Below, piece after piece: positions 16,418 through 24,433 of a stretch of DNA of 64,000 bases (its first letter is position 1; each line of letters opens with the position of its first letter). The stretch spans positions 452,135 to 516,134 of the forward strand of contig NZ_JAIVKU010000003.1 of assembly GCF_020524165.1 (NCBI RefSeq), written 5' to 3'. The DNA is from Guptibacillus hwajinpoensis. Lineage in GTDB: Bacteria > Bacillota > Bacilli > Bacillales > Guptibacillaceae. The notes under the pieces are model-generated. The model saw nothing but the letters and a program-made list of their open reading frames with translations. It was not told the origin of the DNA and did not search any database. Position numbers and translations under genes: made by a program.

Positions 16418-17920
16418 TTAGAGAATATAAGGACCTAATAGGAAGATCAAAATCCCGAGATTTAATCCCAACTGATAGGAGGTACGTTGCATGATGGTCC
16501 ATTCTTGATCTTGAGCAATGCGACTAATCATATAAGAGGCAACAAAGATAATTAGCGGCCAAACATACGCTGCCCCTGCAAAGGTTAAATAGGACGGCGC
16601 AAGATACTGAAAAGGGCCATCAAGTATAGAAGGCAGGAAAATAATCTGAGATGCGACACAAAGGAGAATGATTGTCCATTCTACCCATTTCTTGTCTTGT
16701 TCGATTGCAGTCGTATTGGCGAAATAGAAGTACATTAATGCTACGGCAGGAAGGATCAGAAAGCCAAATGAGAAGGCTAACATTGCAAACATGCCGACAA
16801 TGGCTGTGAACGTATAATAAAGGGCATACGTTAAATCATCGCTCGATAGTGAGCTACTCTTTTTCACAACAGTAGGATCTGTTGAGGCACCGTGTAAGAT
16901 AAGTCCGCTTTTCTCTTGATCCATCCAGACGAGAGACTGATCCGTAATGGAAACAGGGCGGATGGATAGCTCTTCTGTTGTACTCCTTCGAGAGGCAACC
17001 CACTCTCCATCTTTTTGCGTAGCTTCATAAATGCTAATGACGGAGCGTTTAGGTGAAATTTCCCCGTTTGAGCTAAAAAGAAGATGGGCTTCACCGTCTT
17101 TTTCTGTTAATGAAAAGTAATTTGGTTTTTCAAAGCTGTCATCTGTTTCCGTATTTTTGATTTTTAAAAGATGAACGTCAGCTTCTTTACCACCCACACT
17201 TTCTCCAAGGTATGTATTGATAATGCGTGTACCCTGTCTTGTAGCACCAACAGTATAAGTGAATGTTAGTTTGTCCCCAAGTTCAATCATTTGAAGATTG
17301 CTGTAAATTTCTCCTGATGTAAGTGGCGTTTCATACAAAACAATTGGTTCTTTTCCTGCCTTAAGTGTTAGAAACTGATTGGCATCTTCCGATTGAACAT
17401 AGAGGAATGCTAGCCCATTTTCAGTCAATGTTCCGCTTTTTATGTATTGAGGTAGTTCGGTTTCTGATTTAATTTTGCCATCTGGTGAAATGGTGTATGC
17501 CGTGTGCCGGGACCAAGCAATCACTCCATTTTCTGATACGTTGATTCCTTCAATAGCTTTGAGAATTGGTGTTTCGTTTCCATTGGTTGCATAAATCAGT
17601 TCATCGCTCTTCTTGTAAATGGCTTGTTGATCATCGACATAAAATGAATAGCCTTCTGGAATCGCGTAGTTGAGTTTTTCTGTACTCGTCTCCAACTGTT
17701 CGTTCACGACCACTTTTCGAACGGGATCACCGCTAAAAAAGAGAGTGCTGCTATCTTCCTCACGTTGAACAAACATCTCGCTATCTTCAGCAGCCACATC
17801 TAGACTGACTGACCTGCTCCAATCCGTTGCCGGTTTTTCTTGCAGAATGGCTAGCTGATGAAGATACACCAACAGCAAAATGATAAGACCGGTGAGAATG
17901 GGTAGTCCTATTTTTTTCAT
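16418..17920 (-). CDS. Unknown 500-aa membrane protein with large outer domain
   Basis: Family not recognised. A signal-anchor helix (residues ~5-24) is followed by about 340 residues rich in alternating beta strands with repeated short motifs around Asp/Gly turns, suggesting a beta-propeller-like or sandwich fold outside the membrane. Five C-terminal membrane helices follow (~365-495). AAGGAGG precedes the ATG. It stands alone between convergent proC and divergent sqhC. A sensory or envelope-assembly role is possible but not shown. Confidence 0.75.
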   Translation of the reverse strand: MKKIGLPILTGLIILLLVYLHQLAILQEKPATDWSRSVSLDVAAEDSEMFVQREEDSSTLFFSGDPVRKVVVNEQLETSTEKLNYAIPEGYSFYVDDQQAIYKKSDELIYATNGNETPILKAIEGINVSENGVIAWSRHTAYTISPDGKIKSETELPQYIKSGTLTENGLAFLYVQSEDANQFLTLKAGKEPIVLYETPLTSGEIYSNLQMIELGDKLTFTYTVGATRQGTRIINTYLGESVGGKEADVHLLKIKNTETDDSFEKPNYFSLTEKDGEAHLLFSSNGEISPKRSVISIYEATQKDGEWVASRRSTTEELSIRPVSITDQSLVWMDQEKSGLILHGASTDPTVVKKSSSLSSDDLTYALYYTFTAIVGMFAMLAFSFGFLILPAVALMYFYFANTTAIEQDKKWVEWTIILLCVASQIIFLPSILDGPFQYLAPSYLTFAGAAYVWPLIIFVASYMISRIAQDQEWTIMQRTSYQLGLNLGILIFLLGPYIL

Positions 17921-18051
17921 TTTATTCCTCCTTGTTCCTTACATACGATTGAATTTTACACAAGTTTCAAAAAATTTACAATAGTTTTGGGGGTGAATGC
18001 TCGAAAGAGTTTGTGAATACAATACGGTAGCTTACTTCAAGGAGGAGCGTA

Positions 18052-19872
18052 ATGAAGAAGAAGAAAATCGAACAAAAAATGAAAGAGTTAACGAGAGAAG
18101 CACTTAAACATCAACAGGGAAATGGTGCTTTTCGTTTTTGCTTTGAAAATAGTCTTTTAACAGATGCGATGATGATTGTATTAATACGGATGCTTGATCT
18201 TCCAGAAAAAACGTTATTAAATGCTCTTGTTCAACGCCTTTTATCAAAACAATCGAAAGAAGGGTATTGGAAGTTATATGAAGACGACCAGGGCGATCTG
18301 TCTGCAACCGTTCAGGCTTATTATAGTCTCTTATATTCAGGTGAAATAACCCCTGAAAAAATTGAAATGAAAAAAGCGAAACACTATATCCAAAAATGGG
18401 GAGGGATTGAAAGGGTAGATTCGATGACTGCCATTTTTCTAGCATTAAACGGTCACCTAAAATGGCCTCGCTTAGGTCATATCCCATTGCTCTTTCTACT
18501 TATTCCACAGGCTTCCCCAATCTCTTTCTATGACTTAAGCTCTTATGCAAGAGCGCATTTTGCACCTATTCTTTTATGTCAGGATCTTCGTTACTCCATT
18601 ACAACGAAGTGGACGCCTGATCTTACTGATTTACTTATGAAGGATCGATCCATAACATCCAGTATCGAGCAAGCGTGGAATGCTGTGAGTCAGTTCCCTT
18701 CAAACATCCTATACACGGCAAGAAAACAAGCCGAACAATATATGCTTCAGAGAGTAGAAGAAGATGGCACATTATTGAACTATGCAACGGCTACTTTTTT
18801 TATGATCTACGCGATGTTGGCACTTGGGTATGAAAAAAACGCTCCTGCCATATTACGTGCTTTTCATGCACTGAAAGGAATGGTTTGGTATTCTGAATCT
18901 CATCTTCAAAATTCACCTTCAACAATTTGGGATACTGCTCTTCTCTCCTTAACGTTACAAGAAGCGGACTTAGCCCATACAGCACCAGCTACGTGGCTAG
19001 CTAACCATTATTTAGTCAACCATCAGCAGACGAAATATGGGGACTGGTCCATTACAAAAAGAGGAATCGCACCAGGGGGATGGGGATTTTCTGAGGGAAA
19101 TACCATTCATCCAGATATAGATGATACAACGGCTGCATTAAGGGCATTAAAAGATATGAAAAATGAATCAAAACGTTGGCAACAAGGAGTCAGTTGGGTT
19201 CTGGCTATGCAAAACCAGGATGGAGGTTGGCCATCGTTTGAACCGGATCGCGAGGGATTATTATTGAAGGATTTGCCAATTGATGGGGCGAGCTCATCTT
19301 TTCCGGATGATTCATCGGCAGATTTAACTGGAAGAACGATTGAGTTTTTATGTAACTATGCCGAACTCAATCGTGAGCATCCTTCAATTAGAAGAGGGGT
19401 CAACTGGTTGATTCAAAATCAAGAAAGGGATGGCTCATGGAGAGGCAGATGGGGGATTTGTTACATCTATGGTACCTGGGCAGCTTTAACCGCATTAAAA
19501 GCAGCTGGCTATTCTTCTGATTTTCTTCCAGTTCATAAAGGGATTCAGTTTCTAAAAAAAATTCAGAGAGAAGATGGGGGATGGGGAGAGTCCTGTCGAA
19601 GTGATCGTCAAAAGAAATATGTTCCTTTACATTTTAGTACGCCATCACAAACTGCATGGGCTGTTGATGCATTATGTATTTGCAAAGAAACAGGTGAATC
19701 GCTAAATCGAGGTGTGGATTACCTCCTTAAAGAATCATTTGATATAGAAGAACGAACTTATCCTACAGGGGCGGCGTTACCAGGAAGCTTTTATATCCGG
19801 TATCACAGTTATGATGTGATTTGGCCACTCCTAGCGCTTACTCACTATAAAAAGCTACAAATAAATCTGTAA
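18052..19872 (+). CDS. sqhC: Squalene-hopene / tetraprenyl-beta-curcumene cyclase
   Basis: 606 aa terpene cyclase with repeated QW motifs (QNQDGGWPSF, QNQERDGSWRG, QREDGGWGES) and the catalytic DIDD motif at residues ~355-358 that protonates the substrate. In B. subtilis SqhC acts on tetraprenyl-beta-curcumene made by YtpB and yields sporulenol. A clear ytpB is present in this window (60363), so the same C35 route is likely, with the product in spore or cell membranes. AAGGAGGAG precedes the ATG. Hopene synthesis from squalene is the alternative; no squalene synthase is visible. Confidence 0.93.
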   Translation: MKKKKIEQKMKELTREALKHQQGNGAFRFCFENSLLTDAMMIVLIRMLDLPEKTLLNALVQRLLSKQSKEGYWKLYEDDQGDLSATVQAYYSLLYSGEITPEKIEMKKAKHYIQKWGGIERVDSMTAIFLALNGHLKWPRLGHIPLLFLLIPQASPISFYDLSSYARAHFAPILLCQDLRYSITTKWTPDLTDLLMKDRSITSSIEQAWNAVSQFPSNILYTARKQAEQYMLQRVEEDGTLLNYATATFFMIYAMLALGYEKNAPAILRAFHALKGMVWYSESHLQNSPSTIWDTALLSLTLQEADLAHTAPATWLANHYLVNHQQTKYGDWSITKRGIAPGGWGFSEGNTIHPDIDDTTAALRALKDMKNESKRWQQGVSWVLAMQNQDGGWPSFEPDREGLLLKDLPIDGASSSFPDDSSADLTGRTIEFLCNYAELNREHPSIRRGVNWLIQNQERDGSWRGRWGICYIYGTWAALTALKAAGYSSDFLPVHKGIQFLKKIQREDGGWGESCRSDRQKKYVPLHFSTPSQTAWAVDALCICKETGESLNRGVDYLLKESFDIEERTYPTGAALPGSFYIRYHSYDVIWPLLALTHYKKLQINL

Positions 19873-19912
19873 AAAAAGGTACTAGAGAGGCGTACAGTTT
19901 CGCCTCTCTAGT
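19873..19912 (-). terminator. Terminator of speD
   Basis: ACTAGAGAGGCG / CGCCTCTCTAGT, 12-bp perfect stem. On the minus strand it is followed by ACCTTTTTT, so it mainly ends speD transcripts. Confidence 0.85.
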
Positions 19913-19915
19913 GCA

Positions 19916-20311
19916 TCATGGTGATTCCACACCACTTTTTTCAATTTCTTTGACAGTGATTTCTCCTGCACCACGAGGGATTTTAACCGTGTGAATGGTT
20001 TTGGCTTCTAACGATCTTGCAATGGCATTCGCTGCTTCGGAAGGGTCAATTTTATCTCCGCAGGTATAGACGTCTACTGAAGCATAGCCATGTTCGGGGA
20101 AACTATGAATGGTTAAGTGAGATTCAGCTATAATAACGGCGCCACTTATGCCCTGTGGTTCGAAAGGATGAAAAACAACATCTCTTATCTCCGCTCCTGC
20201 TTCAAGGGCCGCGCTAGCGAATGTTTCCTCTATATAGACTAAGTCGTTTAATTTTTCTTTGTTACAGTTCCACATTTCAGCAATGATATGGTGACCAAGT
20301 GTTTCGATAAT
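19916..20311 (-). CDS. speD: S-adenosylmethionine decarboxylase proenzyme, apparent AUU/AUC start
   Basis: The protein carries the SpeD self-cleavage site [16 protein letters not shown], where the Ser becomes the pyruvoyl group, and the CGDKIDP segment. It makes decarboxylated SAM for spermidine. The conserved family N-terminus METxGRHVxxELW is matched here by [13 protein letters not shown], which lies upstream of the first ATG. That region has no ATG, GTG or TTG in frame and is closed by a TAG upstream. AAAGGAGG lies 6 nt before an ATT (20311) and 9 nt before the ATC (20308) that aligns with the family Met. Initiation at AUU or AUC is therefore inferred; the ATG at 20275 lacks a ribosome site and would remove 12 conserved residues. 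Confidence 0.88.
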   Translation of the reverse strand: MIETLGHHIIAEMWNCNKEKLNDLVYIEETFASAALEAGAEIRDVVFHPFEPQGISGAVIIAESHLTIHSFPEHGYASVDVYTCGDKIDPSEAANAIARSLEAKTIHTVKIPRGAGEITVKEIEKSGVESP

Positions 20312-20422
20312 AAATAGCCTCCTTTTAAACTACATCCTTGTATAGTGTTGATTACAGGAATTGCTTTTATGCAGGATATCCCCTCAAAGAGGAAGAAATA
20401 AACCTATAGAAAAGCTTTAAGA

Positions 20423-20451
20423 TTGACACGTTATGTTCAAATGTTTAAACT
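20423..20451 (+). promoter_or_regulatory. Sigma-A promoter of the aldehyde dehydrogenase gene
   Basis: TTGACA, 17-nt spacer, TAAACT. Perfect -35 and 4 of 6 at -10. Confidence 0.7.
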
Positions 20452-20488
20452 TAAGAACGATAAGAGCGATTTATAAGGAGAGTGTAAG

Positions 20489-21859
20489 GTGGAACATATT
20501 GCTGAAAAAATAACAATGCAAAAGGAATATTACTATACAGGAGAAACAAAATCCTATTCGTTTAGAAAGAAACAGCTTGAAACATTAAAAGAGATTATTA
20601 AGGAGTACGAAACTGAAATTTTACAAGCGCTTAAAGATGATTTGCACAAATCAGAATGGGAGGCTTATACGACTGAAATTGGTTTCCTTCTAGAAGAAAT
20701 TAAGTTTACCTTAAAACATTTAAAAGAGTGGATGACGCCTGAGAAAGTAAAGTCTCCTGTTACTCATTTTGGCTCGAAAAGCATCATCCATCGAGAGCCT
20801 TATGGCGTCACCTTAATTATTGCACCTTGGAATTACCCCTTTCAACTTCAGTTAGCTCCACTAGTAGGAGCGATCGCATCCGGCAACTGTGCGGTGTTAA
20901 AGCCATCAGAATTAACACCTGCTGTCTCTACTCTTATAAGTAAAATGATTCGTGAAGTCTTTCCTGAAAAGTATATTGCTGTTGTTGAAGGGGGAGTTGA
21001 AACAAGTACAGAACTGTTAAAACAACCGTTTGATCATATCTTTTTCACTGGAAGTGTTCCGGTAGGTAAAATTGTGATGGAGGCGGCTGCCAAACAACTC
21101 ATTCCTGTTACCTTGGAGTTGGGTGGAAAAAGTCCTGCGATTGTTGATAAAGATGCTGATATAACTCTTGCTGCCAAACGAATTATGTGGGGGAAATTCA
21201 CCAATGCAGGTCAAACGTGTATTGCGCCTGATTATTTGTATGTTCATAGTGACGTGAAAATGGCATTAATTGAACAAATGAACAATGTGCTACTCGAATT
21301 CTATGGTGAAGATCCTATTTCAAATGAAAACTACGGTCATATTGTTAGTAAGCGTCATTTTGATCGATTAAAAAGCTTTTTAGCCGATGGAGATGTACTA
21401 ATTGGAGGACAGCACAAGGAAAGTGATCGAGTCATTGCGCCGACGATTATGGACAATGTCTCTTGGGAAGATTCAGTGATGCAAGAAGAGATTTTCGGTC
21501 CGATTTTACCAGTGATGGAATTCACAGATCTTTATCAGATTATTGATGAAGTTCGTCGCCGACCAAAACCGCTTGCACTGTACTTTTTCTCTGAATCTGA
21601 AGAAAAGCAAGAAGTGATTAATTCCTCTATTTCCTTTGGTGGTGGGTGCATGAACGATACATTTATGCACATCGTCTCTCCTTATTTGCCATTCGGTGGC
21701 GTAGGAGCCAGTGGTACAGGCAGTTACCATGGGAAAGCGAGCTTTGAAGCCTTCTCACATCAGAAAAGCATTGTGAAACAAACAACGAAATTTGATTTTT
21801 CATTTCGATATCCATCTGCAAAAAATGGCCTAAAGATCATCAAAAAGATTATGGGGTAA
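20489..21859 (+). CDS. Class 3-type aldehyde dehydrogenase, YwdH-like
   Basis: 456 aa. [11 protein letters not shown], the catalytic Glu in [11 protein letters not shown] and catalytic Cys in [11 protein letters not shown] are intact, as is the C-terminal [16 protein letters not shown]. This pattern and the short length identify the ALDH3 group, which oxidises medium and long-chain or aromatic aldehydes with NAD(P), as B. subtilis YwdH. The C-terminal basic hydrophobic tail may associate with membranes. Start GTG with AAGGAG 8-10 nt upstream. Confidence 0.9.
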   Translation: MEHIAEKITMQKEYYYTGETKSYSFRKKQLETLKEIIKEYETEILQALKDDLHKSEWEAYTTEIGFLLEEIKFTLKHLKEWMTPEKVKSPVTHFGSKSIIHREPYGVTLIIAPWNYPFQLQLAPLVGAIASGNCAVLKPSELTPAVSTLISKMIREVFPEKYIAVVEGGVETSTELLKQPFDHIFFTGSVPVGKIVMEAAAKQLIPVTLELGGKSPAIVDKDADITLAAKRIMWGKFTNAGQTCIAPDYLYVHSDVKMALIEQMNNVLLEFYGEDPISNENYGHIVSKRHFDRLKSFLADGDVLIGGQHKESDRVIAPTIMDNVSWEDSVMQEEIFGPILPVMEFTDLYQIIDEVRRRPKPLALYFFSESEEKQEVINSSISFGGGCMNDTFMHIVSPYLPFGGVGASGTGSYHGKASFEAFSHQKSIVKQTTKFDFSFRYPSAKNGLKIIKKIMG

Positions 21860-21957
21860 GAACGTTTTCTTCTTTAGTGTTTTACTCTGTCATGGTATGA
21901 TTACGGAAAAGCTGTTCATTTGGCGCAGCTCTATCATGGACGTAGGAGGAATAAGAA

Positions 21958-22914
21958 ATGAGTAAAGGTGTCATTAGTCTAGGGGAAGCATTAATCGATT
22001 TTATTCCTCTTGATAAAGATAATCTGACGTATCAAAAAAGCCCGGGGGGAGCTCCAGCAAATGTAGCAGTTGGTCTTGCTCGACTAGGCGTTAACTCTAC
22101 TTTCCTTGGAAAAGTTGGCGATGATGTACTTGGACGATTTCTTCAAGAAACGTTAAAAGATTATGGCGTAGATGTCTCTACCATGATTCTAACTGAATCT
22201 GCACGAACAGGCGTTGTATTTGTAACGAATGCTGAAAATGGGGAACGGAGCTTTGATTTTTACATAAATCCAAGTGCGGATCGCTTCTTGAACGTGGAAG
22301 AAATTAGCGACCAATTATTTGAGCGTCATCGAATTCTTCACTTCGGATCGATTTCCATGATTAGTGAACCATCTCGAACTGCTACGAAGAAAGCAGTTGA
22401 AAAAGCGAAGGAGAATGGGTTGCTCATTTCTTATGATCCCAATTTACGACTTGGTCTATGGGAAAGCGAAGATCGTGCAAAAGAAACGATTATTTCTATG
22501 TTATCTGAGGCTGACATCTTAAAACTCTCTGAAGAAGAACTTACTTTTATAACGGGTGAAGAAACTGTCGAAGCCGGAATTAAAAAGCTAGCTCATTACC
22601 GTATTCCAGTCATATTCATTACGATGGGTGGGGAAGGTAGTCTTGTTTATACACCCGACTATTCACTCAGGGTTCCTGCGATGAAAGTGAAAGCAGTCGA
22701 TACGACAGGTGCGGGGGATGCATTCGTATCTGGAATTCTTCATGGATTCAACGAATATAAAGGCTCACTCTCAGAGCTATCGCGTGAAGAACTTGAGCGA
22801 ATGACGCAATTTGCTAGCGTTTCGGGCGCTTTAGCAGCTGCAACAAAAGGAGCCATGACGGCCCTGCCATCGAAAGAAGAAGTGGAAGAAATTTTATTGA
22901 AAGAATCGAAATAA
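21958..22914 (+). CDS. PfkB-family sugar kinase, probable fructokinase
   Basis: 318 aa. The ribokinase/PfkB signatures are present: GGAPANVAVGLARLG near the N-terminus and DTTGAGDAFVSGIL with the catalytic Asp. The motif IALGEALIDFIP-type opening and overall length fit bacterial fructokinases that make fructose 6-phosphate. No sugar transporter or hydrolase gene is adjacent, so the substrate is only probable. TAGGAGGA precedes the ATG. Own terminator. Confidence 0.85.
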   Translation: MSKGVISLGEALIDFIPLDKDNLTYQKSPGGAPANVAVGLARLGVNSTFLGKVGDDVLGRFLQETLKDYGVDVSTMILTESARTGVVFVTNAENGERSFDFYINPSADRFLNVEEISDQLFERHRILHFGSISMISEPSRTATKKAVEKAKENGLLISYDPNLRLGLWESEDRAKETIISMLSEADILKLSEEELTFITGEETVEAGIKKLAHYRIPVIFITMGGEGSLVYTPDYSLRVPAMKVKAVDTTGAGDAFVSGILHGFNEYKGSLSELSREELERMTQFASVSGALAAATKGAMTALPSKEEVEEILLKESK

Positions 22915-22917
22915 ACA

Positions 22918-22948
22918 GGTGCCCCGTACGGTTACGGGGTGCTTTTTT
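22918..22948 (+). terminator. Terminator
   Basis: GTGCCCCGTA / TACGGGGTGC stem then TTTTTT. Confidence 0.9.
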
Positions 22949-23044
22949 GATTTAAATAGAATCAATCCTATCCAAAACTAGAATGAAAACTAGCTGTAAG
23001 ATACAATGAAAAAGGAACGAATCAACTATTTGGAGGTGCTTCTT

Positions 23045-24091
23045 ATGAATCAGGAATTTTTACTTGAATTATTATCAACTCCTTCACCATCTGGAGCTGA
23101 AATGGAAATCCAGCATAAATGGATGAACTATGTGAAGGAATTTGCTGATGAAATGAAAACAGATCATGCAGGAAATGCGATTGGCATTCTTAATCCCAAT
23201 GCTGAATATAAAGTTTTACTTGCAGGGCACTGTGATGAAATTGGCTTTATGGTGAAGAAAATCGACAAGGATGGATTTATTCGTGTAGAAAAATTAGGCG
23301 GTATTAGCCATAAACCGGCTATAGGCATGAAGGTAACGATTCTTGGTACGCATGGAAAATTAACAGGGGTATTTGGTGTAAATGCTGAGCATCATGGGGG
23401 AGCAAAAGAATTCAATTTCGAAGATCTATACATAGACTGTGGTGCGACTTCGAAAGAAGAGATTGAAAAGTATGTTCAAATAGGGGATTTAGCTGTTTAC
23501 AAACGAGAAGTTGAACACTTATTAAACGACAGGATAAGTGGTAGAGGTCTGGATAATCGCACAGGAGCGTTTATCGTCGCAGAGGTTCTTCGGAAAGTTG
23601 CAAAGCGAAATCCTAAAGTAGGAGTATATGCCGTTAGCACAGTCAACGAAGAAACAAACATGGGTGGGGCATATTTTGCTGGTGCAGGTATTCAGCCAAC
23701 GATGGCGATTGCCTGTGATGTCACGTTTTCGTCTGACTATCCTGGAATTGATGCAAGAAAGCATACAGAGGTCAATCTTGGAGACGGGCCAGTTCTTGCA
23801 AAAGGAGCTCCAATCAATATTAAAATCAACCAGCTGCTCGAAAAAGCTGCAAAAAAGCTTAATCTTAACCTGCAGTATGAATTAACACCTAGAATGACCG
23901 GAACCGACGCTGATAAACTTCGTCTTACAGGCTACGGTGTTCCCGTTTCGCTCGTATCTCTTCCGCTACGTTATATGCATGCGCCAGTAGAGACGGTCAG
24001 TCTAAAAGACATGCAGGAAGAAATTGATTTGTTAGTCGAAATGATCGCTGATTTAACGGGTGAAGAAAGTGTTAATCCGTTAATTAAATAA
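23045..24091 (+). CDS. M42 family metallopeptidase
   Basis: 348 aa. Metal ligands typical of M42 glutamyl aminopeptidase/cellulase-M-type enzymes are visible: LLAGHCDEIGF, RGLDNRTGA, VNEETNMGG (catalytic Glu pair), the Asp in ACDVTFSS, and RYMHAPVETV. Probably a cytoplasmic aminopeptidase forming large oligomers. ATG 23045 has GGAGG 8-9 nt upstream. Directly followed by the bmr leader promoter. Confidence 0.9.
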   Translation: MNQEFLLELLSTPSPSGAEMEIQHKWMNYVKEFADEMKTDHAGNAIGILNPNAEYKVLLAGHCDEIGFMVKKIDKDGFIRVEKLGGISHKPAIGMKVTILGTHGKLTGVFGVNAEHHGGAKEFNFEDLYIDCGATSKEEIEKYVQIGDLAVYKREVEHLLNDRISGRGLDNRTGAFIVAEVLRKVAKRNPKVGVYAVSTVNEETNMGGAYFAGAGIQPTMAIACDVTFSSDYPGIDARKHTEVNLGDGPVLAKGAPINIKINQLLEKAAKKLNLNLQYELTPRMTGTDADKLRLTGYGVPVSLVSLPLRYMHAPVETVSLKDMQEEIDLLVEMIADLTGEESVNPLIK

Positions 24092-24096
24092 TAATA

Positions 24097-24126
24097 TTGA
24101 CAAAATTGTGACAATGGTGCTAAGAT
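24097..24126 (+). promoter_or_regulatory. Promoter of the bmr leader
   Basis: TTGACA, 18-nt spacer, TAAGAT. It starts 5 nt after the M42 peptidase stop codon; the expected start site near 24133 gives a leader of about 300 nt before bmrC. Confidence 0.75.
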
Positions 24127-24165
24127 GACAGAGTGAAAAAATTACGGTAAAGGAGAGTGTGTGTG

Positions 24166-24237
24166 ATGAGACATGGTTTAAAAGAAAGAGTCCAACAAAT
24201 TTCATGTACTCATAGACGCACTTTGCCAGGGAAGTAA
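24166..24237 (+). CDS. Leader peptide upstream of bmrCD (23 codons)
   Basis: A short ORF (MRHGLKERVQQISCTHRRT then LPGK) with AAAGGAG 10 nt before ATG, placed between a good promoter and two tandem terminators ahead of an ABC exporter pair. B. subtilis bmrCD is preceded by the leader gene bmrB in the same arrangement, where ribosome stalling by antibiotics prevents termination. The AGACGC at 24214-24219, inside the ORF, is complementary to GCGTCT in the left arm of the first terminator. A translating ribosome would mask it. Role inferred. Confidence 0.65.
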   Translation: MRHGLKERVQQISCTHRRTLPGK

Positions 24238-24260
24238 CCCCTTTGTCACCAAAAGGAATC

Positions 24261-24289
24261 GGCACGCGTCTTAGACGTGTGCCTTTTTT
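24261..24289 (+). terminator. Attenuator terminator 1 before bmrC
   Basis: GGCACGCGTC / GACGTGTGCC stem with one G-U pair, then TTTTTT. The left arm can pair with the leader ORF (24214-24219) as an alternative antiterminator. Confidence 0.8.
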
Positions 24290-24304
24290 ATGTCTAATGT
24301 GTTG

Positions 24305-24336
24305 AGACATAGCCGCATGCGGTTATGTCTTTTTTA
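24305..24336 (+). terminator. Attenuator terminator 2 before bmrC
   Basis: AGACATAGCCGC / GCGGTTATGTCT stem then six T. An upstream ATGTCT at 24290-24295 repeats part of the right arm and could compete for AGACAT. Confidence 0.8.
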
Positions 24337-24433
24337 AATTTCTGAAAATGGTGACAGTGTCTTGAGATGGTTATGGAAATGGCGGTCTCTCAATCATTGA
24401 AACAATGGTGGGGAAAAGATTGGAGGGAAGAGA

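Noticed and set aside
19916..20275. speD starting at the first ATG
   Set aside because: It would drop 12 conserved N-terminal residues and has no ribosome site; the AGGAGG lies further upstream before ATT/ATC.
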